NCBI GenBank assembly: GCA_045592785.1
Contig: JAZNVL010000062.1
Span: 1 to 53,851 of the forward strand
Direction: 5' to 3'
DNA: 53,851 bases
DNA from: RGIG8244 sp045592785
GTDB taxonomy: Bacteria > Verrucomicrobiota > Lentisphaeria > Victivallales > UBA1829
Part shown: positions 7,153 to 15,904 of the stretch, one piece after another
Position numbering within the stretch: position 1 is the stretch's first letter
How the letters are laid out: each line of letters opens with the position of its first letter
Notes under the pieces: generated by a model
Told to the model about the DNA's origin: nothing
Databases searched by the model: none
Seen by the model: only the letters and a program-made list of their open reading frames with translations
Made by a program: the position numbers and the translations under genes

Positions 7153-7798
7153 TCTTCCGGTTATCGAATGTATGCTCCACAAGATAAGGACGGAGCGCGG
7201 TATAACACTCCATGACCTGGGCATCATCCGTAAAGGTTCTGCCGGACTCCAACGCTTTTTCCGTGGCAGCAAGCAGTTCGGAGACGGGAAAGATCTGGGG
7301 CGTTTCCGCCGCACGCAATGTCTCACGGTCAATGGTCTCCGCGACACAACCGTCGGGTCCGATCCGTTTGACGGTATCACTGATCTTCCGGCAAAGCAAT
7401 GCCCCGCCGTGGATCCGGCACATCTCCACACACTTTGTAAAGAGTTCCGCCGTAAGAAACGGGCGGGCGGCATCATGAACCGCGGCATATTTCACCCCGG
7501 GCAGCGCGGCAGCCTTCTCCAACGCATGAAATACGGACTCCGTCCGCGTGGAACCGCCGGGGACAAAGGTGATCGCGACCTCCGGGAGATATTCTCCGGC
7601 GATCCTGCGGATCTCTTCGATACGCTGCGGTGCGACGGCAAGAATAATGTGTCCGGGGGACAACAAAGGAGCCACCGTACGCACACTGTGCAGGAAAAGC
7701 GGCAGCCCTTCCAGCGGGAACGTGAGTTTATCGCTGCCGAACCGGGTGGAGCCTCCGGCTGCGGGTACGATCAATGCGGTATCGGAGATAATACTCAT
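7127..7798 (-). CDS. ispD: 2-C-methyl-D-erythritol 4-phosphate cytidylyltransferase
   Basis: This 223-residue enzyme transfers CMP from CTP to methylerythritol phosphate in the non-mevalonate isoprenoid pathway. Clear motifs: IVPAAGGSTRFGSDK near residue 10 (CTP binding), PGGSTRTESV near 80, VHDAARPF near 108, ISDTVKRI near 139, and ETIDRETLRAAETPQIF near 154. Length is normal. Its ATG overlaps the stop of the anti-sigma gene (ATGA, 7795-7798), so its expression is tied to the ECF sigma operon. An isoprenoid gene in third position there is unusual. Confidence 0.95.
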   Translation of the reverse strand: MSIISDTALIVPAAGGSTRFGSDKLTFPLEGLPLFLHSVRTVAPLLSPGHIILAVAPQRIEEIRRIAGEYLPEVAITFVPGGSTRTESVFHALEKAAALPGVKYAAVHDAARPFLTAELFTKCVEMCRIHGGALLCRKISDTVKRIGPDGCVAETIDRETLRAAETPQIFPVSELLAATEKALESGRTFTDDAQVMECYTALRPYLVEHTFDNRKITFLSDLK

Positions 7799-8823
7799 AA
7801 CGCGTTGATTTTTTCCTGAAGTTCTTTGATTTCCGGGCTTGCGCTGTACCCCTCGGCAAGGAGTTTTTCCAGGTCGGCAAGGAGAAGCGGGCGGAGTTCC
7901 ACGATTTTTGAGGCGATCGGGACCGCAAGCTCAATAGCAGTCAAACGCAGTTCCGGCGTGAGTTCCATGGTCAGCGTTGTATTACGCAACGGGATCGCCG
8001 CCACACGGTCAGACTTGGCAATGGACATCTTCAAAGTGCCGAACCGTTCCGGCAGCGCAGCGGCTTTCAAAATGACGACACAGAACTTTGTGAAAGATCC
8101 GGCACCTTCTACAACGCCGAGAACTTCCGTATTGTCAGAGGCAAATTCCAGTCCGCTGATCCGGGCATTCTTTACCGTCGCAACAAAAAGAAACGTTTCC
8201 GGCAGATACGGGAACGGCACGGTCTTCATGGTCAGGGCACCATCTTTCGCAGTCAAACGATGAAAGGGGATCAAATCCTTTCCCGGAGTACCCGTTTCCG
8301 GTTTTTCCGCGAAAACATCAGGCGCAGGTTCGGCAACGACAGGCGCAGGTTCGGCAACAGGCGCAGGTTCGGCAACGACAGGCGCGGGTTCGGCAACGGG
8401 TATCGACGCGGGTTCCGCTTTCACGATTTCGGGCGGCAGGGGCATGGGTTCCACGCTGGCGGCATCCCGGATCGCGGGGAGGATCAGCAGGAAGAGCAGG
8501 ATCACGATCAGGAGGAAGGAGCAGACCTGGATGATGAGTTCATTTCTGCATTTTCCATTCCATACTTCGGTTTGATCCTTGACCTGGAATCCGGAACGGA
8601 GTTCGTTATTGACACAGAGGAGAGCGGCATGGGAGAGTTGTGCCGGGCGTTCCGTGGGATACGCGGCAATGATCTTCTGTTCGAAAGAACGCTGCTGTTC
8701 CAGGAGTGCGGCACATTCGGGGCAGACCGCGAAATGGGTATCGGCATCGTATTTTTCTCTGGCGGAGAGTTCACCGGCGAGGTAACCGGTCAATGTTTCC
8801 GTGGTGACATGCTGAAAACTCAT
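7795..8823 (-). CDS. membrane-bound zinc-finger anti-sigma factor
   Basis: The 342-residue protein has an N-terminal cytoplasmic zinc anti-sigma domain with the H-x3-C-x2-C signature (HFAVCPEC near residue 30). One membrane helix follows near residues 95-115 (IIQVCSFLLIVILLFLLIL). Next comes a Pro/Ala/Glu-rich periplasmic spacer of EPAPV repeats (about 130-170) and then a roughly 170-residue periplasmic domain of unknown fold. The family binds its partner ECF sigma factor and releases it on an envelope signal. ATGA overlaps join it to the sigma gene (8820-8823) and to ispD. The periplasmic domain may be the sensor (inference). Confidence 0.8.
   Translation of the reverse strand: MSFQHVTTETLTGYLAGELSAREKYDADTHFAVCPECAALLEQQRSFEQKIIAAYPTERPAQLSHAALLCVNNELRSGFQVKDQTEVWNGKCRNELIIQVCSFLLIVILLFLLILPAIRDAASVEPMPLPPEIVKAEPASIPVAEPAPVVAEPAPVAEPAPVVAEPAPDVFAEKPETGTPGKDLIPFHRLTAKDGALTMKTVPFPYLPETFLFVATVKNARISGLEFASDNTEVLGVVEGAGSFTKFCVVILKAAALPERFGTLKMSIAKSDRVAAIPLRNTTLTMELTPELRLTAIELAVPIASKIVELRPLLLADLEKLLAEGYSASPEIKELQEKINAL
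8320..8397 (-). repeat. in-frame tandem repeat in the anti-sigma gene
   Basis: Four head-to-tail units of 21, 18, 21 and 18 bp share the core GGCGCAGGTTCGGCAAC (plus strand). All lengths are multiples of three, encoding alternating VVAEPAP and VAEPAP. Such tracts can gain or lose units by slippage and would change spacer length without breaking the frame. Confidence 0.85.
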
Positions 8824-9281
8824 GCGACACCTCCCAGATCATTCAATCTCTGCACGGCGGCAGCAATGAGTTTGGCAGTGGTGGGCAGATTGTTCCCGGT
8901 GATCTCTGCGATCTCTTCGTACCGTTTCTTTTCCGAAAAATGCAGGAAGAGCAATTCCTGATCGGCGGCATCCAGACTGCTGATTTTCTGACGCATGGCG
9001 CAGACTTCATCGCTGCCCCCGGGGACCGGGAACGGGAATGACTGGAACACCATTGCGCCGTGCTGTTCTTTGCGGCATGCGTTGCGTACTGCCCGGAGGA
9101 GCCATACGCCGGGGTTGATACGTTCGCCGTCATGTTCCCGGCGGTAACGGATATATTGCACAAACACGTTCTGCACGACGTTCTGTGCGGCATCGCGGTT
9201 CAGGAGGAACTGTTCGGCGTAATGAAGCAGTTTTCCATCCCATTCCCCGATGATGGAATTGATCTCTTTGTAGTCGTTCAT
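8820..9281 (-). CDS. ECF-type RNA polymerase sigma factor
   Basis: The 153-residue product has the two-domain layout of extracytoplasmic-function sigma factors. A sigma-2 region covers about residues 10-75 (RDAAQNVVQNVFVQYIRY and WLLRAVRNACR), and a sigma-4 helix-turn-helix covers about 100-150 (DAADQELLFLHFSEKKRYEE and NNLPTTAKLIAAAVQRL). I place the start at 9281 because the longer frame to 9371 would run across the promoter at 9322-9349. It is the first gene of a sigma, anti-sigma, ispD operon joined by ATGA overlaps. A palindrome over the predicted transcript start (9309-9323) suggests control by a separate DNA-binding protein. Confidence 0.85.
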   Translation of the reverse strand: MNDYKEINSIIGEWDGKLLHYAEQFLLNRDAAQNVVQNVFVQYIRYRREHDGERINPGVWLLRAVRNACRKEQHGAMVFQSFPFPVPGGSDEVCAMRQKISSLDAADQELLFLHFSEKKRYEEIAEITGNNLPTTAKLIAAAVQRLNDLGGVA

Positions 9282-9308
9282 TCTGGCAAATCCCGTGATA
9301 AAATTGTT

Positions 9309-9323
9309 ATACACACAGTGTAT
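9309..9323. promoter_or_regulatory. palindromic operator over the ECF sigma transcript start
   Basis: ATACAC-ACA-GTGTAT is a perfect 6-3-6 palindrome. It begins at the edge of the -10 and covers the predicted start site of the minus-strand promoter, which is the usual place for a repressor. Confidence 0.45.
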
Positions 9324-9349
9324 GATACTCTCAGAATAGATTTTTTCAA
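9322..9349 (-). promoter_or_regulatory. promoter of the ECF sigma / anti-sigma / ispD operon
   Basis: On the minus strand: TTGAAA (plus 9344-9349), 16 bp, TATCAT (plus 9322-9327). It fits the general window consensus, so basal transcription is probably by the housekeeping sigma. Directly upstream of -35 lies an A7/T7 inverted repeat (9350-9369). Confidence 0.65.
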
Positions 9350-9379
9350 GAAAAAAACGGATTTTTTTCAAAAAAAAAC

Positions 9380-9407
9380 TTTCAAAAGGCGAAAAATGAA
9401 GTATTGT
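9380..9407 (+). promoter_or_regulatory. possible dnaX promoter
   Basis: TTTCAA at 9380-9385, a 16-bp spacer, TATTGT at 9402-9407. Weaker than others, but correctly placed 39 bp before the dnaX ATG. Confidence 0.4.
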
Positions 9408-9445
9408 ACCACTATGATTGAAAAATTTGAAGAAGGAACAGTGTT

Positions 9446-11416
9446 ATGTCATATCAGGTGATTGCCAGAAAATGGCGTCCGCAACGATTTTCCGATATGG
9501 TCGGACAGGAACATATTGCCCGGACTTTGCGCAATGCGATCATGTCCGGAAGGATCGCACACGCCTACTTGTTCGTAGGCCCACGCGGGATCGGGAAAAC
9601 GACGTCCGCGCGAATCTTTGCGAAAGCGTTGAATTGTACGAATCCGAAACAGGGTGAACCGTGCTGTGAATGTGAATCCTGCCGGTCCATTGCCAATGAA
9701 ACGAATGTGGATGTAATCGAAATCGACGCGGCGACCCACACCCAGGTGGATAAAGCGCGCGAACTCTGCGAAGATGTGTTGCATCTGCCCATCAATTCCA
9801 AGTACAAGATCTATATCATCGACGAAGTCCACATGCTCTCCAAGAGTGCCTGGAACGCACTGCTCAAAACCATTGAAGAACCGCCTGCACATGCAAAGTT
9901 CATCTTCGCGACTACGGAAGTCAACAAGGTGCTGCCGACGGTCATTTCCCGCTGTCAGAGATTCGATCTGCGCCGGATCAAGGCAAGAGACATCTCGGCA
10001 CGGCTCCGTCATATCTGCGATGCGGAAAACGTGAATATCTCCGACTCTGCGATCGATGTGATCGCGCAGGCAGCGGATGGCGGGATGCGTGATGCACAAT
10101 CCCTGCTGGACCAGCTGATCTCGTTCTTCGGGACAGCCGATGGTGCCGAAATCTCGGAAGAACAGGCGTTGAATCTGTTCGGTCTGACTGCTCCGGCGGA
10201 AATGCGACATCTTCTGCAGGGGATCCTGACCAATGACCGGGCTTCGGTGATCTCCACGATCCACACCTTTGCATTGCAGGGGAAGAACCTGGAAACGCTG
10301 TACGAAGAAGTAACCGCCCTGCTCCGGGCGATCTCGCTGTGCCGGATCCTTCCGGATCCCGCCCAGGTATTGGAAGAAACGCCGGAAAAGATCGCGTTCT
10401 GTACGGAACTGAGCCGTCTGGCGAAACCATCGTCGATCCAGCGTATACTGGAAAGCGTCTCGGCATCCGGCTATCTGCTGAAAGATGCCATCAACAAACA
10501 GGTGTTTCTGGAAGCGATCCTGCTGAAAGCCATGCGGATCGGTCATGCCGCACAGATCGAAGACCTGATCGCACGTTTGAACCAGATCCGGAAAACTGGC
10601 GAACTCGATGCGCTGTCTTCCGTCGTCCCGCTTTATGAATTGCCCCCGGGAGAAGTCGTTACGACACCCGAATCCCGGTATGCGCCTCCGCAGAAAACTG
10701 CCACTGTCATCCGCACCGCCCCTGCCCCGGAAGATCCTCCGGCAGAGGAAACGCCGTCTGACACCGCGCCGGAATCCCGGGAATCTCTTCCGGCGCAGGA
10801 AGCAGTAGAAACGGTTCCCGCGACGGAAACACTTCCGCCGGAAACACCGCAGCAAACAGAACCGGAAGAGATCCCGGCTCCTGCACCGAAGCCGGAGGAA
10901 GTCCCTGTGGTTGAGGTTGTTCCTGTGGTGAAAGAAGTCCCGGAATACGTTCCGGAGGACCGTCCTCCGTTGGAAGCCATGATGCCCGCGCTCCCCGCCG
11001 AAGATGATATGGTCTCTCCGGATGAAATGTGGCAGCAGCTGATCCTGGAGATCCGGGAAACGTTGAAGAAAAGTATGCTCGCCGGGTTCATGTCCGACGG
11101 CACTCCGCTCTCCTGGAACGGGCAGACCCTTCTGGTGGGATTCGACTCTGAATACGAATCGGCGCAAGCGCTTATGGTGGAAAAAGAAGCGGCATTACTC
11201 ACCACACGGCTCCGTGCGCTCTGCGGCAATCCCCGCGCTGCACTTCAACTGGAACAGCGGACCGGATTGGCATCTGCGCCCCAGATCAAGGAGCGGATCA
11301 ATCTGGAAGAACGCAAACAGGCAGTCATGGAAAATGCCGTGGTGGCGGAAGCGGTCCGTCTTTTCGGCGGCAGAGTGGCGGACGTTCATCTGCCCGATGA
11401 GCTGACGGGATCCTGA
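9446..11416 (+). CDS. dnaX: DNA polymerase III subunit tau (gamma/tau clamp loader)
   Basis: This 656-residue AAA+ protein is the motor of the replication clamp loader. Visible in order: Walker A GPRGIGKTT at residues 45-53, zinc ligands C64, C73, C76 and C79, Walker B IDEVHML near 127, sensor 1 around FATTEV, and the SRC arginine finger near 170. Domain III follows to about 370. A Pro/Glu-rich tether (about 400-530) leads to a C-terminal tau domain ending near residue 656. No slippery heptamer with a downstream hairpin is seen near the end of domain III, so a short gamma form by frameshifting is not predicted. GAAGGA precedes the ATG. Confidence 0.95.
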   Translation: MSYQVIARKWRPQRFSDMVGQEHIARTLRNAIMSGRIAHAYLFVGPRGIGKTTSARIFAKALNCTNPKQGEPCCECESCRSIANETNVDVIEIDAATHTQVDKARELCEDVLHLPINSKYKIYIIDEVHMLSKSAWNALLKTIEEPPAHAKFIFATTEVNKVLPTVISRCQRFDLRRIKARDISARLRHICDAENVNISDSAIDVIAQAADGGMRDAQSLLDQLISFFGTADGAEISEEQALNLFGLTAPAEMRHLLQGILTNDRASVISTIHTFALQGKNLETLYEEVTALLRAISLCRILPDPAQVLEETPEKIAFCTELSRLAKPSSIQRILESVSASGYLLKDAINKQVFLEAILLKAMRIGHAAQIEDLIARLNQIRKTGELDALSSVVPLYELPPGEVVTTPESRYAPPQKTATVIRTAPAPEDPPAEETPSDTAPESRESLPAQEAVETVPATETLPPETPQQTEPEEIPAPAPKPEEVPVVEVVPVVKEVPEYVPEDRPPLEAMMPALPAEDDMVSPDEMWQQLILEIRETLKKSMLAGFMSDGTPLSWNGQTLLVGFDSEYESAQALMVEKEAALLTTRLRALCGNPRAALQLEQRTGLASAPQIKERINLEERKQAVMENAVVAEAVRLFGGRVADVHLPDELTGS

Positions 11417-11420
11417 TGTC

Positions 11421-12941
11421 ATGAAGCGTTTGTGTGTGCTGCTGATCATGTTGGCGGGGCTTACCGCCGCCGGTGAAAACCCTGCGGCACCACCCGGGTA
11501 CACCAACGCATACACGGCGCACATCAAAAACACGGTGTTATCCCCCTTGAATCTGCAGGGACAATATCTCAAAGCCTATGCAGAGTGTGAAGAACGTTTG
11601 AAACAGCTGTCCGGTGACACGCAATCCATTCAGGTGCTTGTCTGCTGGAACAACATGCGTTATGCGTTGAACGGGCTGAACCGCAGTGATGAATTGAAAC
11701 CGTTACGGGATGCCATCCTTGCCAAGTTCAAACACAATATCCCGTTCCTCGCCGCACTGAATATGAAGAGCGTTCCCCCTTACGGATATTGGCAGGATCA
11801 TCAATTCCACCGGGGCGACCCGCCGGATCAATCCATACCGCTGTTCTCCTGTTACCGTGCGGACCGGGCGGAGATCCTTTCCATTCTGCTGGATCCGGAG
11901 GTCCTGCGTCTGGCGGACCGGGCAAAGGATGCGGAACTGCGCGGACACTTTTTTCACAATCTCCAAACGGTTCTGCGATCGGGTTCGCCCACCCGGGAAG
12001 AACAACGGAAAGCGGCGGAATTTTTCCAACGGTATCCCGCATCGATCCAACCGATCCCGGCACCGGATCACCCGGAAAAGGCAGACTGTCCCCCCGGAAT
12101 GGATCTCTATACGATCCTTTACAGTCTGTTCGCCAATGACGGCAAATATTCTCCCCGCGACCTGAAAGCGCACCGGATCCCGGACGGCAGTTACGGGTTC
12201 ATGAGCGACCTGACGGAATCCGGCGATCATCTGCTGACGGCATGGGCGTGTGAAGCCCTGCTCCATTTGTATCAGGATCCGGCACGGAAATCACAGGTGG
12301 ACCTGCATGTGGAGTCCATCCGGTACCTTACCAGGAAACTGGCGGAGGATCACGGAGAACAGAAGGGACTGGACGATGTTTCCTCATTCATGGCATCGGT
12401 GGCAGCCCGTGCCGGACACCCGGCGGCAGCCATGCGCATGTTTGAAAATCGCAGTAAACTTTCTCTCTTCGGGAAGATCCAGCTTGCCCGGGCTCTGCCG
12501 GAAGGGATCGAAGAAACCCGCATACTCCGTCATGAACTCAAAAATGTGAAACCGGAAACACCGGAGTCACTGGCAGTGTATTGTCTGTATCTGCGGGAAC
12601 GGGATCCCCGTAATGCCCGGCTTGCCGCTGTGGAGAAATCGCTCCGTGCGCAGCCGCCTTCCCTGTGGAAAGCCCGTGCACTGGCGGGAGAACGATTCGC
12701 CATTCCGGAAAATCAGCCGGAAATCCGGCAGGAGATCCGGGGAAACACCCTTATCCTTCACGCGGCGAAACCGCTCCGTTTCGTCAAAGTGAGACCGCGG
12801 AAAACGCTCCGTTCCCCGGAACAGGGATTCTGGCTCACGGAAAAAGGATACGCGGTCCACTGCGGAATCGAATCGGGAATACCTGTCATGTATTTCTGTG
12901 ATCTTCCCGCCGGAGAGACCCGGATCCCGATTACTTTTTGA
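11421..12941 (+). CDS. exported protein of unknown function, A2M-like C-terminus (weak)
   Basis: The 506-residue protein begins with a signal peptide (MKRLCVLLIMLAGLTAAGE), so it should be exported. The body is helical and repeat-like. SGDHLLTAWACEALLHLYQ near residue 268 recalls an alpha/alpha toroid. The ending VMYFCDLPAGETRIPITF resembles the final strands of bacterial alpha-2-macroglobulin proteins. These likenesses are faint, and no thioester motif is present, so I leave function open. It starts 4 bp after the dnaX stop and is probably co-transcribed, though no functional link to replication is apparent. Confidence 0.65.
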   Translation: MKRLCVLLIMLAGLTAAGENPAAPPGYTNAYTAHIKNTVLSPLNLQGQYLKAYAECEERLKQLSGDTQSIQVLVCWNNMRYALNGLNRSDELKPLRDAILAKFKHNIPFLAALNMKSVPPYGYWQDHQFHRGDPPDQSIPLFSCYRADRAEILSILLDPEVLRLADRAKDAELRGHFFHNLQTVLRSGSPTREEQRKAAEFFQRYPASIQPIPAPDHPEKADCPPGMDLYTILYSLFANDGKYSPRDLKAHRIPDGSYGFMSDLTESGDHLLTAWACEALLHLYQDPARKSQVDLHVESIRYLTRKLAEDHGEQKGLDDVSSFMASVAARAGHPAAAMRMFENRSKLSLFGKIQLARALPEGIEETRILRHELKNVKPETPESLAVYCLYLRERDPRNARLAAVEKSLRAQPPSLWKARALAGERFAIPENQPEIRQEIRGNTLILHAAKPLRFVKVRPRKTLRSPEQGFWLTEKGYAVHCGIESGIPVMYFCDLPAGETRIPITF

Positions 12942-12958
12942 AAAAAAACGTTTTTTCA

Positions 12959-12986
12959 TTGATTTTCCGGGAAACGCGTGTATATT
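12959..12986 (+). promoter_or_regulatory. uvrA promoter
   Basis: TTGATT at 12959-12964, a 16-bp spacer, TATATT at 12981-12986. An A8-CG-T6 element (12941-12956) lies directly upstream of -35. I see no SOS-type operator. Confidence 0.75.
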
Positions 12987-13018
12987 ACCTCCGGATCAAT
13001 AAATGAGGAAAACGGAAC

Positions 13019-15904
13019 ATGTCTGACATCATCATCAAAGGGGCGGCGGAACACAATCTCAAGGGGATCGACGTGCGGATCCCGCGGAATTCGTTCACGG
13101 TCATTACGGGTCTTTCCGGCTCCGGGAAGTCTTCGCTGGCATTTGATACGCTTTACGCGGAAGGGCAACGGCGTTATGTGGAAAGTCTTTCTGCTTACGC
13201 CCGTCAATTCCTGGACCGTATGGGGAAACCGAAGATCGATCATATCGAAGGGCTTTCCCCTGCCATTGCCATCGAACAGCGTTCCGCCGGATCCAATCCC
13301 CGTTCCACCGTGGCGACCGTCACCGAGATCTATGACTATTTGCGACTGCTTTTCGCCCATACGGGACAGCCTCATTGTCCGAAATGCGGCAAAGAACTGC
13401 GTGCGCAATCGCCCCAGGCGATCTGTGACCGGCTTCTTGCATTGCCGCCGGGACCCGCCATGATGCTGCTGACTCCGTACGTCACAGGAAAAAAAGGAGA
13501 ACACCGGGACGTACTGGAAAAAATCGGGAAAGACGGCTTTGTCCGGGTCCGAGTGGATGGCGTGATCCAATTACTGGAAGATGTGAAACCGCTGGCAAAG
13601 ACCTTGCGTCACAGCATTGATGCCGTGGTGGACCGCCTGGTCTGCGGCAAACTGGAACGGAGCAGACTGAATGACTCCGTGGAGACCGCTTTGCGCCTGG
13701 GGAACGGTGTCATGACGATCCTTCTGGAAGAACCGCCCAGTCCGGAAAACCCGGAACGCACCTGGCATGAAGAAATGGTCAGCGAACACATGGCGTGTCC
13801 GGATTGCGGGATCAGTTTCACGAAACCGGAACCCCGTAATTTCTCCTTCAACAGTCCCTTCGGAGCGTGTCCGCTCTGTAACGGGATCGGGTCATTGCAG
13901 ATCATGGATCCGGAAAAAGTGGTGGAAGATGATACGCTCTCCATCAAAGGCGGTGCGATCCCGGCATGGCGCCGCGGGACCCGGAACCTGATCATGTATT
14001 ACAATCATCTGCTGAAAAGTCTGGCGATACATTTTGATCTTCCCGATATGCTGGAAACACCCTGGCGGAAACTGCCGGAACATGTGCGGAACGTACTGCT
14101 TTACGGCAGCGGGGAGGAAGAAATCGATTTCAGTTACTGGATGCGGGGCAAACGGCATAAGATGACAAAACCCTTTGAAGGGATCCTGCCCAATCTCCAA
14201 CGGCGGATGCAGGAATCGGAATACGATAATGTGGTGGAACGGTTGTCCGAACTGACCATGCGGCAGGTATGCCCGGCGTGTCAGGGGAAACGGTTGAAGC
14301 CGGAAAGTCTTGCCGTGACTCTGAACGGACTTTCCATCGCCGATTTCAATGAGCTTTCCGTCGAAAATGCATACCGTACCGTCACAAAACTGGAACTCAA
14401 TGAGGAAAAGAGCAAGATCGCAGAGGAACTGGTCAAGGAGATCAAGAGTCGTCTGGGATTCCTGATCGATGTGGGGCTGCCATACCTTACGCTGAACCGG
14501 GAATCCGGCACACTCTCCGGCGGGGAAGCCCAGCGGATCCGTCTGGCGACCCAGTTGGGCTGCGGTCTGGTGGGCGTGCTTTACATTCTGGATGAGCCCA
14601 GTATCGGACTGCATCAGCGGGATAATGACAAACTGCTGGCGACGTTGAAAAAGCTCCGGGATCTGGGCAATACGGTGGTGGTGGTGGAACATGACCTGGA
14701 CACCATTCTTGCCGCCGATCATGTGCTTGACCTGGGACCCGCAGCCGGCACGCACGGCGGCGAAGTGGTCGGGCGCGGCACGCCGGAAGATATCATGAAA
14801 GCGGAACGATCCCTCACCGGACAATATTTGAGCGGGAAAAAGTGCATCGCGCTGCCGGAACGGCGTTTACCGGGCAATGGAAAATTTCTGGAGATCATCG
14901 GGGCGGAACATCACAACCTCAAAAATGTGGACGTGAAGATCCCGCTGAATACATTCACCTGTATCACCGGGGTCTCCGGTTCCGGAAAAAGTTCTCTGGT
15001 AAACGGGATCCTGCGCCGGGCTCTGGAAAAACATTTCAAACTGCAGAGTGACGGCGAACCGGGGAAGAACCGGGGCGTGCTGGGACTCAAACATATCGAC
15101 AAAGCCATCGTTATCGACCAGACCCCCATCGGGCGTACGCCGCGTTCCAATCCGGCGACGTATGTGGAGATCTTCGGTGCGATCCGGACCCTTTTCTCCA
15201 CGCTGCCCGAATCCAAGATCCGCGGGTACGGACCCGGGCGTTTCAGTTTCAACGTGAAAGGCGGACGCTGTGAGGAATGTCAGGGCGACGGGATCAAGAA
15301 GATCGAAATGCAGTTCCTGCCGGATGTCTATGTGGAGTGTTCCCGGTGTCACGGACGGCGTTTCAATGACGAAACACTCAGTGTGACGTGGAAGAAACGG
15401 AACATTGCCGATGTGTTGGATATGACCGTGGAGGAAGCATGCAGTTTCTTCGAATCCATGCCCTCCATCCACCGGAAATTACAAACACTGCTGGATGTGG
15501 GACTGGGCTACATCCGTCTGGGACAGCCCGCCACCACGCTTTCCGGCGGGGAAGCCCAACGGGTGAAACTGGCGACCGAACTGGCGCGTGTACCCCGAGG
15601 TCATACGCTTTATATTCTGGATGAACCGACCACCGGACTGCACATGGAAGACATCCGGCAGCTGCTGGAAGTGTTGATGCGGCTCCGGGATAAAGGCAAT
15701 ACGATCCTGGTGATCGAACACAATCTGGACGTGATCAAGGTTGCGGACCATATTATTGACCTGGGACCGGAAGGCGGCGATCAGGGCGGGACCATTCTCT
15801 GCACAGGGACACCGGAAGAAGTGGCGCAGTGCGAGCGTTCCCACACCGGACAATACCTGAAAAAGATCCTGTATCCGGGCAAAAAGAAAGCGGGGAGAAA
15901 ATGA
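13019..15904 (+). CDS. uvrA: excinuclease ABC subunit A
   Basis: This 961-residue ABC-type ATPase recognises DNA damage in nucleotide excision repair and loads UvrB. Both ATPase halves are intact: Walker A GLSGSGKSS near residue 32 and GVSGSGKSS near 652, and two LSGGEAQR signatures near 500 and 840. Zinc-binding pairs occur at CPKCGK, CPDCG with CPLC, CPACQG, and CEECQG with CSRCHG. Length matches the family. The start at 13019 follows GGAAAACGGAAC. The stop overlaps the ATG of the SNF2 gene (ATGA), so the helicase is translationally coupled to uvrA. Confidence 0.98.
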   Translation: MSDIIIKGAAEHNLKGIDVRIPRNSFTVITGLSGSGKSSLAFDTLYAEGQRRYVESLSAYARQFLDRMGKPKIDHIEGLSPAIAIEQRSAGSNPRSTVATVTEIYDYLRLLFAHTGQPHCPKCGKELRAQSPQAICDRLLALPPGPAMMLLTPYVTGKKGEHRDVLEKIGKDGFVRVRVDGVIQLLEDVKPLAKTLRHSIDAVVDRLVCGKLERSRLNDSVETALRLGNGVMTILLEEPPSPENPERTWHEEMVSEHMACPDCGISFTKPEPRNFSFNSPFGACPLCNGIGSLQIMDPEKVVEDDTLSIKGGAIPAWRRGTRNLIMYYNHLLKSLAIHFDLPDMLETPWRKLPEHVRNVLLYGSGEEEIDFSYWMRGKRHKMTKPFEGILPNLQRRMQESEYDNVVERLSELTMRQVCPACQGKRLKPESLAVTLNGLSIADFNELSVENAYRTVTKLELNEEKSKIAEELVKEIKSRLGFLIDVGLPYLTLNRESGTLSGGEAQRIRLATQLGCGLVGVLYILDEPSIGLHQRDNDKLLATLKKLRDLGNTVVVVEHDLDTILAADHVLDLGPAAGTHGGEVVGRGTPEDIMKAERSLTGQYLSGKKCIALPERRLPGNGKFLEIIGAEHHNLKNVDVKIPLNTFTCITGVSGSGKSSLVNGILRRALEKHFKLQSDGEPGKNRGVLGLKHIDKAIVIDQTPIGRTPRSNPATYVEIFGAIRTLFSTLPESKIRGYGPGRFSFNVKGGRCEECQGDGIKKIEMQFLPDVYVECSRCHGRRFNDETLSVTWKKRNIADVLDMTVEEACSFFESMPSIHRKLQTLLDVGLGYIRLGQPATTLSGGEAQRVKLATELARVPRGHTLYILDEPTTGLHMEDIRQLLEVLMRLRDKGNTILVIEHNLDVIKVADHIIDLGPEGGDQGGTILCTGTPEEVAQCERSHTGQYLKKILYPGKKKAGRK

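Noticed and set aside
8320..8397. CRISPR-like repeats
   Set aside because: Units are contiguous 18/21-bp tandem copies without spacers, and in frame within the anti-sigma gene.
10600..10760. programmed frameshift producing a short DnaX (gamma)
   Set aside because: No A-AAA-AAG type slippery run followed by a stem-loop is present near the end of domain III.
9449..11167. 572-codon minus-strand frame opposite dnaX
   Set aside because: Shadow of dnaX, rich in R, F, H and G as expected for the complement of a coding strand. Similar shadows at 17161-18759, 42269-43342 and 46124-47917 were dropped for the same reason.
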